The notes under the pieces: model-generated
Seen by the model: the letters and a program-made list of their open reading frames with translations, nothing else
Told to the model about the DNA's origin: nothing
Database searches by the model: none
In this document: positions 27,205 to 38,260 of the stretch, in pieces
Layout of the letters: every line of letters begins with the position of its first letter
Numbering within the stretch: the first letter of the stretch is position 1
Translations under genes and position numbers: made by a program
Assembly: GCF_017299535.1 (NCBI RefSeq)
Contig: NZ_CP071238.1
Coordinates: forward strand, 4,712,001-4,776,000
Source of the DNA: Serratia marcescens subsp. marcescens ATCC 13880
GTDB lineage: Bacteria; Pseudomonadota; Gammaproteobacteria; Enterobacterales; Enterobacteriaceae
DNA length: 64,000 bases
Direction of reading: 5' to 3'

Positions 27205-27987
27205 TCACAGCGCGATCGTCCCGCGCAAGAACACGTGAGCGTAGCCGCCCAGCAGCGTGCGGTCCCCTTGCAGTTCGCAGAACAGCTCGCCGCCGCGCGC
27301 CGAAATCTGCCGGGCGTGCAACCGATGGCGGCCGAGACGCGCCGTCCAGTAAGGCATCAACGTGCAGTGCGCGGAGCCGGTGACCGGATCCTCACCGCCG
27401 TCGAGCGTGAAATAGCGCGAAACGAAGTCCACGGTGTCACCGAGCGCGGTGACGATGACCGCACGCCCGGCCAGCGCGATCAACGCGGGAATGTCCGGCC
27501 GCAGCGCGCGCACCTGCGCCTCATGTTCAAGCACCACCAGCAGCGCTTTCGCCTGCCACACTTCCTGCGGCTGCACGCCCAACAGCGCCGCGAGGCCTGC
27601 CGGTTCGGCGACTTTCTGCGGCGGCCGGGCGGGGAAATCAAGTACCAGCCGCTCCCCGTCCTGCGCATCGCGCTTGACGAGCAGCTCGCCGCCGGCCGAA
27701 CGGAAGCGAATATCTCGCAGCGCCGGGTTAACCGCGCTGAACATCACATGCGCCGCCGCCAGGGTGCCGTGGCCGCAAAGGTCGACCTCGCGTTCCGGAG
27801 TAAACCAGCGGATGGCGGTCATGTCGCCGTCATCCCAGACAAAGCTGGTTTCCGGCAGGCCGATCTCGTTGGCGATCGCCTGCAGCCGCTCCGCCGGCAG
27901 CGGCTGCGTCAGCAGACAAACCCCGGCCGGGTTGCCGCGCAACCCTTCGCCGGTAAAGGCGACCACGTGATAATAGTTTTCCGCCAT
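27205..27987 (-). CDS. PhzF family isomerase-like protein
   Basis: This 260-residue protein of the PhzF/diaminopimelate-epimerase fold has the N-terminal motif VVAFTGEGLRGNPAGVCLL with the GNPAGV signature. A catalytic-type glutamate is in LPETSFV at about residue 46, and GEDPVTGSAHC lies near the C-terminus. Family members isomerise diverse small molecules, and no phenazine genes are nearby, so the substrate is unknown. The ATG at 27987 is preceded by AGGAG. The LysE-family stop is 11 bases before this start, so the two are probably one transcript. Confidence 0.85.
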   Translation of the reverse strand: MAENYYHVVAFTGEGLRGNPAGVCLLTQPLPAERLQAIANEIGLPETSFVWDDGDMTAIRWFTPEREVDLCGHGTLAAAHVMFSAVNPALRDIRFRSAGGELLVKRDAQDGERLVLDFPARPPQKVAEPAGLAALLGVQPQEVWQAKALLVVLEHEAQVRALRPDIPALIALAGRAVIVTALGDTVDFVSRYFTLDGGEDPVTGSAHCTLMPYWTARLGRHRLHARQISARGGELFCELQGDRTLLGGYAHVFLRGTIAL

Positions 27988-27998
27988 CGTTCCGCTCC

Positions 27999-28601
27999 TT
28001 AATGCCAAATCAGTAATACGCAGGCTGCCGTCAGCAGCCCCATGGAAACGTTGAAGATAACCCAGGCCTTTTTGCTGCGCAGCAGGCGGCCGATCAGGGT
28101 GCCGAACGCCAGCCAGATAATGCCGGCGACGATGTTCACCGCCACAATGCCCAGCGCGATCGCCGCTATGGAACCGTTGTACTTATCGCCCGCCAGGCTG
28201 AAGCTCGCCACCGCGCCCAGCGCCATCAGCCAGGCTTTCGGGTTGAGGAACTGCAGCAGCCAGCCCTGATACAGCCGCACCGGCTGCGGCGGCGCCACGT
28301 CGGTTTCCAGCTTTTCATAGGCGGCGGTGGCGACTTTCCACGCCAGCCACAGCAGGTACAAACTGCCGAGGATTTTCAGGATCAGGTGCAGCGACGGGTA
28401 GATCAGGATCAGGCTGCCGACGCCGAACGCCACCAGCAGCAAAATGCTTTGCATGCCGAGCATGATGCCGACCATCAGCCACAGCGATCGCATAAAGCCG
28501 AAGTTAGCGCCGGAGGTGGTCAGCAGCAGATTATTGGGGCCAGGCGTGATGGCCGCGACCCACAGGAAGCCCAGCATCGAAAGGAATAAACTCGGTTCCA
28601 T
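27999..28601 (-). CDS. LysE/RhtB family amino-acid exporter
   Basis: This 200-residue inner-membrane protein has about six hydrophobic segments. The N-terminal WVAAITPGPNNLLLTTSGANFG motif (about 13-34) is typical of LysE/RhtB exporters. Family members export amino acids or derivatives such as cysteine, homoserine or threonine. The ATG at 28601 follows a GAGGAG site by about 13 bases. It lies just upstream of the PhzF-family gene and next to the tau operon, so a role in sulfur amino acid export is a guess only. Confidence 0.85.
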   Translation of the reverse strand: MEPSLFLSMLGFLWVAAITPGPNNLLLTTSGANFGFMRSLWLMVGIMLGMQSILLLVAFGVGSLILIYPSLHLILKILGSLYLLWLAWKVATAAYEKLETDVAPPQPVRLYQGWLLQFLNPKAWLMALGAVASFSLAGDKYNGSIAAIALGIVAVNIVAGIIWLAFGTLIGRLLRSKKAWVIFNVSMGLLTAACVLLIWH

Positions 28602-28719
28602 GGCACGGGTGCTCCTCACCCAAGGCGCTTTTTTGCAGTATCATTGTTAATTCTTGGTATTGAAGCTAACAGTGCGCTAGGGATCTCACAATAGCCGCCC
28701 ACAACATTTTACTCAGCCT

Positions 28720-29700
28720 ATGCCTAACACCTTTCGCCCTCTGACCGGGGCCAGTAACCCGCACCTGCAAACGCTGTTGCCGCGGCTGGTGCGCCGCCGC
28801 GTGTTATTGAAACCGCATTGGCAACGGCTGGAATTGCCCGACGGCGATTTCGTCGATCTCGCCTGGAGCGAGGATCCGGCGCAGGCGCGCGACAAACCGC
28901 GCGCGGTGCTGTTCCACGGCCTGGAGGGCAGCTTCTACAGCCCCTACGCGCATGGCCTGCTCAACGCCTGGCGCGATCGCGGCTGGCTGGGCGTGGTGAT
29001 GCACTTTCGCGGCTGCAGCGGCGTGCCCAACCGCAAACAGCGCATCTATCACTCCGGCGAAACCGAAGACGCGCGCTTCTTTCTGCGCTGGCTGCGCGAC
29101 CGCTACGGCGAAGTGCCAACCGCGGCGGTAGGCGTTTCGCTCGGCGGCAACATGCTGGCCTGCTATCTGGCGCAGCAAGGCGCCGACAGCCTGCTGCAGG
29201 CGGCGGTGGTGGTCTCGGCGCCGCTGATGCTGGAACCCTGCGCCTACCGCATGGAGCAAGGCTTCTCCCGCGTTTATCAGCGCTACCTGCTGGGGCAGCT
29301 GAAACAAAACGCCACCCGCAAGCTGTTGCACTATCCGGACACCCTGCCGCTCAAGCTATCACAGCTGAACGGTTTGCGGCGCATCCGCGAGTTCGACGAT
29401 GCCATCACCTCGCGCATTCACGGCTTCAGCGACGCCACCGACTATTATCGCCGCTGCAGCGCCCTGCCGCTGTTGCCGTCCATCCAGACGCCGCTGCTGA
29501 TCATCCATGCGCAGGACGACCCTTTCATGACCCCTGAGGTGATCCCCGACGTCGCCGGCCTGCCGCGCAATATCGAATATCAGCTGACTGAGTTCGGCGG
29601 CCACGTCGGCTTCGTCGGCGGCACGCTGAAAAAACCGCACATGTGGCTGGAGCATCGCATTCCGGCCTGGCTTTCCCCTTATCTGGACATTCCGACGTGA
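28720..29700 (+). CDS. yheT: Alpha/beta hydrolase YheT
   Basis: This 326-residue hydrolase belongs to the YheT/ABHD1-3 family. The nucleophile elbow is GVSLGG with Ser140, the acid residue is probably in HAQDDPF (about 266-272) and the histidine in GGHVGFVGG (about 294-302). The conserved [17 protein letters not shown] segment forms the oxyanion region. The natural substrate is unknown and esterase activity is likely. Its stop overlaps the GTG start of yheU. Confidence 0.92.
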   Translation: MPNTFRPLTGASNPHLQTLLPRLVRRRVLLKPHWQRLELPDGDFVDLAWSEDPAQARDKPRAVLFHGLEGSFYSPYAHGLLNAWRDRGWLGVVMHFRGCSGVPNRKQRIYHSGETEDARFFLRWLRDRYGEVPTAAVGVSLGGNMLACYLAQQGADSLLQAAVVVSAPLMLEPCAYRMEQGFSRVYQRYLLGQLKQNATRKLLHYPDTLPLKLSQLNGLRRIREFDDAITSRIHGFSDATDYYRRCSALPLLPSIQTPLLIIHAQDDPFMTPEVIPDVAGLPRNIEYQLTEFGGHVGFVGGTLKKPHMWLEHRIPAWLSPYLDIPT

Positions 29701-29930
29701 TTATTCCCTGGCAAGAACTGGCAACCGACACCCTGAACAGCCTGATCGAATCCTTTGTGCTGCGCGAAGGCACCGATTACGGTGAGCACGAACGATCGCT
29801 GGAGCAGAAGGTGGAGGACGTGCGCCGCCAGCTGAAAAACGGCGAAGTGGTGCTGGTGTGGTCGGAACTGCACGAGAGCGTCAACATCATGCCGCGCGGC
29901 CAGTTCCGCGCCGGGCAGGAAGAAATTTAG
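29697..29930 (+). CDS. yheU: YheU family protein
   Basis: This 77-residue protein of unknown function contains the family core IPWQEL and [20 protein letters not shown]. The start is a GTG at 29697 that overlaps the yheT stop (GTGA), since E. coli YheU begins at the same point (MLIPWQ). The longer upstream frame lies inside yheT and is not conserved. The product is acidic and probably cytoplasmic. Confidence 0.88.
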   Translation: MIIPWQELATDTLNSLIESFVLREGTDYGEHERSLEQKVEDVRRQLKNGEVVLVWSELHESVNIMPRGQFRAGQEEI

Positions 29931-30081
29931 TGGCGCCCGGTTCTATGACTGACGGAAAAAATCAGGTAACAATGGGACATTGCAAACCAGCGCGCGCCAT
30001 TTTTTCCTGACATAGAGAGCGTCAACAAGAGCCACAATAATCCCCTGACGCCGGCGCATTCAACACGGAGTGACAACCACC

Positions 30082-30951
30082 ATGTCTGCCAAACATCCCG
30101 TTATCGCGGTGACCGGTTCCAGCGGCGCCGGCACCACCACCACCAGCGTGGCGTTCCGCAAAATCTTCCAGCAGCTCAACATTCGCGCCGCCGAGCTGGA
30201 GGGCGACAGCTTCCACCGCTATACCCGGCCGGAAATGGACGCGGCGATCCGCAAGGCGCGCGATCTGGGCAGACACATCAGCTATTTCGGCCCCGAGGCC
30301 AACGACTTCGGCCTGCTGCAGCAGAGCTTTATCGAGTACGGCAAAAACGGCACCGGCCGTTCGCGCAAGTACCTGCACACCTACGACGAAGCGGTGCCCT
30401 ACAATCAGGTGCCGGGCACCTTCACCCCGTGGGAGCCGCTGCCGGCGCCGACCGACGTGCTGTTCTACGAGGGGCTGCACGGCGGCGTGGTCACCGAGCA
30501 CCATGACGTGGCCAAACACGTCGATCTGCTGGTCGGCGTGGTGCCGATCGTCAACCTGGAGTGGATCCAGAAGCTGATCCGCGATACCGGCGAACGCGGC
30601 CACTCCCGCGAAGCGGTGATGGATTCGGTGGTGCGCTCGATGGAAGACTACATCAACTACATTACGCCGCAATTCTCGCGCACCCACATCAACTTCCAGC
30701 GCGTGCCGACGGTGGACACCTCCAACCCGTTCGCCGCCAAGGCCATTCCCTCACTGGATGAAAGCTTCGTGGTGATCCACTTCCGCGGCCTGGACCAGAT
30801 CGACTTCCCCTACTTGCTGGCGATGCTGCAGGGCTCGTTTATCTCGCACATCAATACGTTAGTGGTGCCGGGCGGCAAAATGGGGCTGGCGATGGAGCTG
30901 ATCATGGCGCCGCTGGTGCAGCGGCTGCTGGAAGGCAAGAAAATCGAATAA
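30082..30951 (+). CDS. prkB: Phosphoribulokinase-like protein
   Basis: This 289-residue P-loop kinase has the Walker A motif GSSGAGTTTTS at 12-22 and the length of E. coli PrkB. It is very similar to proteobacterial phosphoribulokinases, but no Calvin-cycle genes are present, so its substrate is uncertain. The ATG at 30082 has GGAG upstream, and the GTG four codons earlier is an unlikely start. It converges with yhfA over a 9-bp GC-rich stem. Confidence 0.9.
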   Translation: MSAKHPVIAVTGSSGAGTTTTSVAFRKIFQQLNIRAAELEGDSFHRYTRPEMDAAIRKARDLGRHISYFGPEANDFGLLQQSFIEYGKNGTGRSRKYLHTYDEAVPYNQVPGTFTPWEPLPAPTDVLFYEGLHGGVVTEHHDVAKHVDLLVGVVPIVNLEWIQKLIRDTGERGHSREAVMDSVVRSMEDYINYITPQFSRTHINFQRVPTVDTSNPFAAKAIPSLDESFVVIHFRGLDQIDFPYLLAMLQGSFISHINTLVVPGGKMGLAMELIMAPLVQRLLEGKKIE

Positions 30952-30958
30952 GCGCGTT

Positions 30959-30981
30959 GAGCGCGGCGCCGAGCCGCGCTC
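30959..30981. repeat. GC-rich hairpin between convergent prkB and yhfA
   Basis: A perfect 9-bp stem (30959-30967 with 30973-30981) with a 5-nt loop sits seven bases after the prkB stop and eight bases beyond the yhfA stop. No T-tract follows on either strand, so it is at best a poor intrinsic terminator and more likely a 3-prime-end stabiliser. Confidence 0.5.
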
Positions 30982-30989
30982 CGTCTCGA

Positions 30990-31397
30990 TTACGCCGGCT
31001 GGCGGATCTCGAAGCTGTGGGTCACCGTGGCGGCCTTGTTGAGCATCAGCGCCACCGAGCAGTACTTCTCCGCCGACAGGTTCACCGCTCGCTCGACGAT
31101 TTTGTCGGTCAGATCCTGGCCGGTAACGATGAAGTGCAGGTTGATATGGGTGAACAAGCGCGGGGCTTCTTCGCGGCGCTCGGAGGTCAGCTTCACCTCG
31201 CAGTCGCGCACGTCGTTGCGCCCTTTTTGCAGGATGGAGACCACGTCGATCGCGCTGCAGCCGCCCACCGACATCAGCACCATCTCCATCGGGCTGGGCG
31301 CTTTATCACCGGCGTTGCCGTCCATCAGCACCTGATGGCCGGAGGCCGATTCACCCAAAAACGTTAACCCTTCCACCCATTTAACTCTTGCCTGCAT
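30990..31397 (-). CDS. yhfA: OsmC family protein YhfA
   Basis: This 135-residue protein of the OsmC/Ohr fold has the two cysteines expected for thiol peroxidase-type members: one in VGGCSAIDVVSILQKG (about residue 48) and one in SAEKYCSVALML (about 114). Its physiological substrate is unknown. The ATG at 31397 gives the E. coli N-terminus MQARVKWVEG. It is transcribed away from crp, as in E. coli. Confidence 0.92.
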   Translation of the reverse strand: MQARVKWVEGLTFLGESASGHQVLMDGNAGDKAPSPMEMVLMSVGGCSAIDVVSILQKGRNDVRDCEVKLTSERREEAPRLFTHINLHFIVTGQDLTDKIVERAVNLSAEKYCSVALMLNKAATVTHSFEIRQPA

Positions 31398-31779
31398 TCT
31401 GGTCACTCCGGTTGATTTCTTAAAATCAGAGTACGCTTTCGCATAGAAACAGGCAACGTAACCTGATGCTAATCATGCTGAAGCGAGACAACACGAGACA
31501 CCCGCCTTACTCTGTGCTACAAACAGAGCCGCAATAAATCTTTCCGGGACACTGTATTTCAGGGAAACGCCCAGAGAAAGGCTCCTTTACCGGTATGTTA
31601 ACAGAATGTAGCTTGCAGCGCTTACGGCAAGTTAATATGCTAGAGCGACAGCGTATTTTTATGACACGCCTCAAAACTTGCCGGTAGCCCTCGCTCATGA
31701 CTGCGGCTACAGGCGGGTTTTACAGGGAACTCTGACCCCTGTGACACAAGGCAGCGATAACAACAGAGGATAACAGCGA
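31398..31779. promoter_or_regulatory. Divergent yhfA-crp control region
   Basis: This 382-base stretch has no supported gene. The yhfA promoter on the minus strand has TTGCCT (31456-31451), a 17-base spacer and TACTCT (31433-31428). The crp promoter on the plus strand has TTGCAG (31613-31618), 17 bases and TATGCT (31636-31641), giving a leader of about 130 bases. E. coli crp is autoregulated by CRP, but I could not mark a convincing CRP site here by eye. Confidence 0.6.
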
Positions 31780-32412
31780 ATGGTTCTCGGCAAACCGCAA
31801 ACAGACCCTACTCTCGAATGGTTCCTGTCTCATTGCCATATCCACAAATATCCATCGAAGAGTACGCTGATTCACCAAGGTGAAAAGGCCGAAACGCTTT
31901 ACTACATCGTGAAAGGCTCCGTCGCGGTGCTGATCAAGGATGAAGAAGGTAAAGAGATGATCCTGTCCTACCTCAACCAGGGGGATTTCATCGGCGAGCT
32001 CGGATTGTTCGAAGAAGGCCAGGAGCGCAGCGCCTGGGTTCGCGCGAAAACCGCCTGTGAAGTGGCCGAAATTTCCTACAAGAAATTCCGCCAACTGATC
32101 CAGGTGAACCCGGACATCCTGATGCGTCTGTCCGCCCAAATGGCGAGCCGCCTGCAGGTCACCTCCGAAAAAGTGGGCAACCTCGCCTTCCTGGACGTGA
32201 CCGGCCGCATCGCGCAAACCCTGCTGAATCTGGCGAAGCAACCCGACGCCATGACTCACCCGGACGGCATGCAGATCAAGATCACCCGTCAGGAGATCGG
32301 CCAGATCGTCGGCTGCTCGCGTGAAACCGTTGGCCGTATTCTGAAAATGCTGGAAGATCAAAACCTGATTTCCGCCCACGGCAAAACCATTGTCGTCTAC
32401 GGCACCCGTTAA
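31780..32412 (+). CDS. crp: cAMP receptor protein (catabolite regulator)
   Basis: This 210-residue global regulator is essentially the E. coli protein. It has the cAMP-binding beta-barrel (about 20-110, with [20 protein letters not shown]), the dimerisation helix (111-137) and the DNA-recognition helix in [19 protein letters not shown] (about 170-188). The activating-region residues near 156-164 ([14 protein letters not shown]) are kept. It controls carbon-source genes and, in E. coli, contributes to control of neighbours such as ppiA. A terminator follows. Confidence 0.99.
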   Translation: MVLGKPQTDPTLEWFLSHCHIHKYPSKSTLIHQGEKAETLYYIVKGSVAVLIKDEEGKEMILSYLNQGDFIGELGLFEEGQERSAWVRAKTACEVAEISYKKFRQLIQVNPDILMRLSAQMASRLQVTSEKVGNLAFLDVTGRIAQTLLNLAKQPDAMTHPDGMQIKITRQEIGQIVGCSRETVGRILKMLEDQNLISAHGKTIVVYGTR

Positions 32413-32421
32413 TCTCCGAAG

Positions 32422-32449
32422 AAACGGCGCAATCTGCGCCGTTTTTTTA
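32422..32449 (+). terminator. crp terminator
   Basis: A 10-bp stem (32422-32431 with 32435-32444) and a 3-nt loop are followed by a T-run. It begins 10 bases after the crp stop and ends before yhfK. Confidence 0.88.
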
Positions 32450-32462
32450 TCTGCTCTCTGCC

Positions 32463-34541
32463 ATGTGGCGCCGCCTGATCTACCACCCGGAAATCAACTA
32501 CGCACTGCGACAAACGCTGGTGTTGTGCCTGCCGGTGCTGTTCGGCCTGCTGATAGGCCAGCTGCAGCTCGGCCTGATGTTCTCTCTGGTGCCCGCCTGC
32601 TGCAATATCGCCGGTCTGGACACGCCGCATAAGCGCTTCTTTAAACGGCTGATCGTCGGCGGCTCGCTGTTCGCCTTCAGCAGCGTGCTGTTGCAACAGG
32701 CGCTGCTGTGGCACGTACCGCTGCCGGCGCTGATGCTGGGCCTGGCGCTGCTGCTCGGCGTCACCGGTGAAATCAGCCCGCTGCACGCCCGGCTATTGCC
32801 GGCGGCGCTGGTGGCCGCCATTTTCGCTCTCAGCACGGCCGGCACGGTGCCTCTCTGGCAGGCGCCGCTGCTGTACGCGATCGGCACCGTCTGGTACGGC
32901 TTATTCACCTGGTTCTGGTTCAAGCTGTGGAAAGAGCAGCCGATGCGCGAGACGCTGAGCCAGCTCTACCTGGAGCTGGCGGACTATTTCGAAGCCAAAT
33001 ACTCACTTCTGACCCAGCACACCGATCCGCAAACCGCGCTGCCGCCGCTGCTGGTGCGCCAGCAAAAGGTGATGGATCTGATCAGCCTTTTGTACCAACA
33101 GCTCAATTTCCTGCCGCACGCCAACAACCTCGAACAAAAGCGCCTGCAGCGCGCCTTTCAGGTGGCGATGGATCTGCAGGAGCACATCACCGTCAGCCTG
33201 CATTTGCCGGAGGAAGTGCAAAAACTGGTGGAGCAGAGCCAGGCCGAAGCGATCATTCGCCGCAATGCACTGGTGATCGCCGGCCGGCTGCGCGTGGTGG
33301 CGCACGATATCCTCTACCATCAGCATTCGAAGCGCTTCTCCATGAGCCACGAACTGGCGGCGCTGGAAAAAATGGCGGCGCAGCATCCCGATAACCCGGT
33401 CGGCCAGTTTTGTTATTACCACTTCAGCCGCATCGCCCGCCTGCTGCGCACCCAGCATCCGCTGTACCGCCGCGACCTGATGCCCGGCCAGCACCGCCTG
33501 CCGTTTTGGCCGGCGCTGGCCAGCTATCTGTCGTTCAAATCCACCGCCCTGCGCAACGCCGCGCGGCTGGGGGTGACGCTGGCGGTCGGCAGCAGCCTGG
33601 GTGCGGTCTTCAACCTGCCGAAGCCATACTGGATCCTGCTCACCATCATGCTGGTGAGCCAAAACGGGTATAACGCCACCCGGGTGCGTATTCAGCACCG
33701 TGCGCTGGGCACGATTGCCGGACTGTTGCTGGCGGCCGGGCTGCTGCAGCTGCAGCTGCCGGAGGGAGAAACGCTGAGCATCATGCTGGTGATCACCCTG
33801 CTGGCCTACCTGGTTTCGCGCAAGAACTACGGGCTGTCGGTGATTGGCTTTACGGTCACGGCGGTTTACACCCTGCAGCTGCTGGCGCTGAACGGCTCGC
33901 ATTTTCTGGTACCGCGCCTGATCGATACGCTGATAGGCTGCGTGCTGGCGTTCGGCGGCACCATTTGGCTGTGGCCGCAGTGGCAAAGCGGGCTGCTGCG
34001 CAAGAATGCCCATCAGGCGCTGGAACACGATCAAACCGCGCTGCGGCTGATGCTGAAGCAACCGGAACCGGACGCCACCGCATTGGCCTATACCCGCATG
34101 CAGGTCAACCAGGCGCACAACGCGCTGTTCACCTCGCTCAATCAGGCGATGCAGGAGCCGGGGTTCGCGTCGAATTATCTGGCGGACATGCGGCTGTGGG
34201 TCACTCATAGCCAGTTCATCGTCGAACACCTGAACGCCATGACCATTCTGGCGCGCGAGCACTACATGCTGACGCCGAAACTGGCGGAAGCCTATCTGCA
34301 AACCTGTGAAATCGCGCTGCAAAGCTGCCAGCAGCGGTTGGAATACGACGGCCCGAGCAGCGGCAACAGCGGCATCATGCAGCCGCCGGATCTGCATCCG
34401 GAGATGCCCGTCACCGAGATGGAACGTCATTTGCGGCGCATCCTGTCGCACCTGAACGTGATGCATACCATTTCGTCGCTGGCCTGGCGCCAGCGCCCGC
34501 ACCACGGCATCTGGCTCAAGCGCAAACTGCGCGATCAATAA
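32463..34541 (+). CDS. yhfK: FUSC/YccS family inner-membrane protein YhfK
   Basis: This 692-residue protein has two clusters of hydrophobic helices (about 15-150 and 370-510), each followed by a cytoplasmic domain. This layout is shared with YccS, AaeB and other FUSC proteins. Transport of aromatic or other organic acids is inferred for some relatives, but the function of YhfK is unknown. It starts MWRRLIYHPEINYALRQTL and matches E. coli YhfK in length. It lies 21 bases beyond the crp terminator stem and converges with argD. Confidence 0.9.
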   Translation: MWRRLIYHPEINYALRQTLVLCLPVLFGLLIGQLQLGLMFSLVPACCNIAGLDTPHKRFFKRLIVGGSLFAFSSVLLQQALLWHVPLPALMLGLALLLGVTGEISPLHARLLPAALVAAIFALSTAGTVPLWQAPLLYAIGTVWYGLFTWFWFKLWKEQPMRETLSQLYLELADYFEAKYSLLTQHTDPQTALPPLLVRQQKVMDLISLLYQQLNFLPHANNLEQKRLQRAFQVAMDLQEHITVSLHLPEEVQKLVEQSQAEAIIRRNALVIAGRLRVVAHDILYHQHSKRFSMSHELAALEKMAAQHPDNPVGQFCYYHFSRIARLLRTQHPLYRRDLMPGQHRLPFWPALASYLSFKSTALRNAARLGVTLAVGSSLGAVFNLPKPYWILLTIMLVSQNGYNATRVRIQHRALGTIAGLLLAAGLLQLQLPEGETLSIMLVITLLAYLVSRKNYGLSVIGFTVTAVYTLQLLALNGSHFLVPRLIDTLIGCVLAFGGTIWLWPQWQSGLLRKNAHQALEHDQTALRLMLKQPEPDATALAYTRMQVNQAHNALFTSLNQAMQEPGFASNYLADMRLWVTHSQFIVEHLNAMTILAREHYMLTPKLAEAYLQTCEIALQSCQQRLEYDGPSSGNSGIMQPPDLHPEMPVTEMERHLRRILSHLNVMHTISSLAWRQRPHHGIWLKRKLRDQ

Positions 34542-34561
34542 GGGCGCGGCATGCCGCGCCC
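34542..34561. repeat. GC-rich hairpin between convergent yhfK and argD
   Basis: A perfect 9-bp stem (34542-34550 with 34553-34561) with only two bases between the arms starts right at the yhfK stop. There is no T-tract. It is similar in style to the prkB-yhfA hairpin. Confidence 0.5.
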
Positions 34562-34581
34562 CGTTATGCGCCGCACGGGCT

Positions 34582-35823
<1,242 letters not shown>

Positions 35824-35930
35824 TCAGCGCTATCGTAATATTAGATTGAAAACATAATCACGAAATATGCATAAAAAACCAATCAAGCGCAAACGCAAAA
35901 CGCCTGACGAGCGAAAAAAACGCATCGGGA

Positions 35931-36506
35931 TTAACGGTTGAGGAAGTTATCCAGCAGCTGATGGCCCTGCTCGCTGAGCACGCTTTCCGGATGGAACTGC
36001 ACCCCTTCCAACGCCAGCGTGCGGTGGCGGATGCCCATAATCTCGTCGCGCACGCCGTCGCGTTCGCTCCAGGCGGTCACTTCAAAACAGTCCGGCAGCG
36101 TATCGGCTTTCAGCACCAGCGAGTGATAGCGGGTCACGGTCAGCGGATCGTTCAGGCCGCGAAACACGCCGACGCCCAGATGGCGAATCGCCGAAGTTTT
36201 GCCGTGCATCACCGCGCGGGCGCGCACCACCTCGGCGCCGAACGCCTGCCCCAGCGCCTGGTGCCCCAGGCACACGCCGAGGATCGGCAGTTTGCCGGCG
36301 AAATGACGAATGGCGGCCAGCGAGATGCCCGCTTCGTTCGGGGTGCAGGGGCCAGGGGAAATCACCAGATGCTGCGGCGCCAGCCGCTCGATATCGGCCA
36401 GCTGCAGCTCATCGTTGCGCTTCACCATCACCTCGGCGCCCAATTCGCAGAAGTACTGGTAAAGGTTATAGGTAAAGGAGTCGTAGTTATCGATCAGCAG
36501 CAGCAT
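35931..36506 (-). CDS. pabA: Aminodeoxychorismate synthase glutamine amidotransferase subunit
   Basis: This 191-residue class I glutaminase supplies ammonia to PabB for 4-amino-4-deoxychorismate, the precursor of p-aminobenzoate and folate. The catalytic Cys79 is in [10 protein letters not shown], and the His-Glu pair is in [10 protein letters not shown] at about 168-170. The ATG at 36506 gives the family N-terminus [15 protein letters not shown]. It lies 131 bases upstream of argD. The fic and yhfG genes that precede pabA in E. coli are absent. Confidence 0.95.
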   Translation of the reverse strand: MLLLIDNYDSFTYNLYQYFCELGAEVMVKRNDELQLADIERLAPQHLVISPGPCTPNEAGISLAAIRHFAGKLPILGVCLGHQALGQAFGAEVVRARAVMHGKTSAIRHLGVGVFRGLNDPLTVTRYHSLVLKADTLPDCFEVTAWSERDGVRDEIMGIRHRTLALEGVQFHPESVLSEQGHQLLDNFLNR

Positions 36507-36578
36507 GTTAGGTCCGGCAGAGAAAAATGCCGCCACAGTGTACTGATTTAACCCGCCGCTGCCGACGATAATTTCCGC

Positions 36579-38102
36579 TTACTTTTTTCGGCCGCCGGTG
36601 ATCGAGCCCAGCACGCCACGCAGGATCTGGCGGCCGAGATCGCGCGCCATGCTCTTGGCGGCAGTCTGGACGATGCCGTCGCGTTTGCCGCCGCGCGGGC
36701 CGGTGGAACCGAACAGCAGCTCGTTCAATCCGTCCATCAGGCCGCCGCCCGTCTGTTGCTGCGCTTGCGCCTGCGGTTGCTGCCCCTGCTGCGCAGTGCC
36801 GACGGTGGCGAAGCCGCCCGACGACAGCTTCTCGTAGGCGGACTCGCGGTCAATCATGTCTTCATAGCGGCCATACAGCGGCGACTTGTTGATCGCGCTG
36901 TTCAGCCCTTCCGCGCCGAGCATGCCCATCTTGGATTCCGGCGCGATGACCATCGCCCGCTCCACCACGTTCGGCCGGCCCTTCTCGTCGAGGAATGACA
37001 CCAGCGCTTCGCCCACGCCCAGCTCGGTGATCGCCGTTTCGGCATCGAAGGCCGGATTGGCGCGCAGGGTTTGCGCCGCCGTTTTCACCGCCTTCTGATC
37101 GCGCGGCGTGAAGGCGCGCAGCGCATGCTGTACGCGGTTGCCCAACTGGCCCAGCACGCTGTCCGGGATATCCAGCGGGTTCTGGGTGACGAAGTAAATG
37201 CCGACGCCTTTGGAGCGGATCAGGCGCACCACCTGTTCGATCTTGGTCAACAGCGCCGCCGGCGCGTCGTTGAACAGCAGGTGCGCTTCATCGAAGAAGA
37301 ACACCAGCTTCGGCTGTTCAGGGTCGCCCACTTCCGGCAGGTGCTCAAACAGCTCGGCCAGCAGCCACAGCAGGAACACTGAATACAGCTTCGGCTGATT
37401 GATCAGCTTGTCCGCCGCCAGCAGGTTGATCACGCCATGACCGTTGGCGTCGGTTTTCATCAGATCGTTGATGTCCAGCATCGGCTCGCCGAAGAACTGG
37501 TTGGCCCCCTGCTCTTCCAGCGTCAACAATCCGCGCTGAATGGCGCCGATAGAGGCGGCAGAGATATTGCCGTACTGGGTTTGGAATTGTTTGGCGTTGT
37601 CGCCGACGAACTGCACCATGGCGCGCAGATCCTTCATGTCCAGCAACAGCAGCGCGTTGTCATCGGCGATTTTGAACACCAGCTGCAGCACGCCGCTTTG
37701 CACCTCGTTCAGATCCAATAGTCGCCCCAACAGCAGCGGCCCGAGATCGGAAATCGTGGCGCGGATCGGGTGGCCCTTTTCGCCGTAAATATCCCACGGG
37801 ATAATGGTGCAGGCCTGCGGCTGCCAGTCGGTGACGCCAATCGCCGCCAGACGCGCCTGCAGTTTCTCGGAAGGCGCGCCCTCAGCGCCAATGCCGGACA
37901 GATCGCCCTTCACGTCCGACAGGAACACCGGCACGCCGATGCGCGAGAACTGCTCGGCCATTTTCTGCAGCGTCACCGTCTTGCCGGTGCCGGTTGCTCC
38001 GGTGATCAGCCCGTGGCGGTTGGCCAACGCCGGCAAAATCACCAGATCCTGTTCCGGTTTTCCGTCTTTCATCGCCTTGGCGATAATCCGTGGTTCACTC
38101 AT
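36579..38102 (-). CDS. yjgR: YjgR family HerA-like ATPase (DUF853)
   Basis: This 507-residue protein has a Walker A motif GATGTGKT at 35-42 and a Walker B-like [13 protein letters not shown] at about 255-267. A Gln-rich linker is around 440-460 and the Gly-rich C-terminus ends in basic residues. The family is related to HerA/FtsK-type ATPases, and its function is unknown. The ATG at 38102 gives the E. coli YjgR N-terminus, and the 29-codon extension upstream is not conserved. It lies between pabA and a toxin-antitoxin pair, a different neighbourhood from that of E. coli yjgR. Confidence 0.88.
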   Translation of the reverse strand: MSEPRIIAKAMKDGKPEQDLVILPALANRHGLITGATGTGKTVTLQKMAEQFSRIGVPVFLSDVKGDLSGIGAEGAPSEKLQARLAAIGVTDWQPQACTIIPWDIYGEKGHPIRATISDLGPLLLGRLLDLNEVQSGVLQLVFKIADDNALLLLDMKDLRAMVQFVGDNAKQFQTQYGNISAASIGAIQRGLLTLEEQGANQFFGEPMLDINDLMKTDANGHGVINLLAADKLINQPKLYSVFLLWLLAELFEHLPEVGDPEQPKLVFFFDEAHLLFNDAPAALLTKIEQVVRLIRSKGVGIYFVTQNPLDIPDSVLGQLGNRVQHALRAFTPRDQKAVKTAAQTLRANPAFDAETAITELGVGEALVSFLDEKGRPNVVERAMVIAPESKMGMLGAEGLNSAINKSPLYGRYEDMIDRESAYEKLSSGGFATVGTAQQGQQPQAQAQQQTGGGLMDGLNELLFGSTGPRGGKRDGIVQTAAKSMARDLGRQILRGVLGSITGGRKK

Positions 38103-38260
38103 TTTCGATTCCTTTGACGCTGACGCGGCGCAAAACGCGCCTGTTGATGCAATAAAGCTATAAGCGCCGCGTAACCCCGTCAAGGACAAACAAAAAGGGC
38201 GCCGTCGGAGCCTGATGAATTCAGATTGCGCTTAACGCCACAGCCTCCGACCGTCCTTGC

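Noticed and set aside
31507..31698. A 63-codon minus-strand open frame in the crp leader region.
   Set aside because: No good ribosome-binding site or family, and it overlaps the crp promoter. A divergent RNA near crp is possible, but I have no evidence for a protein.
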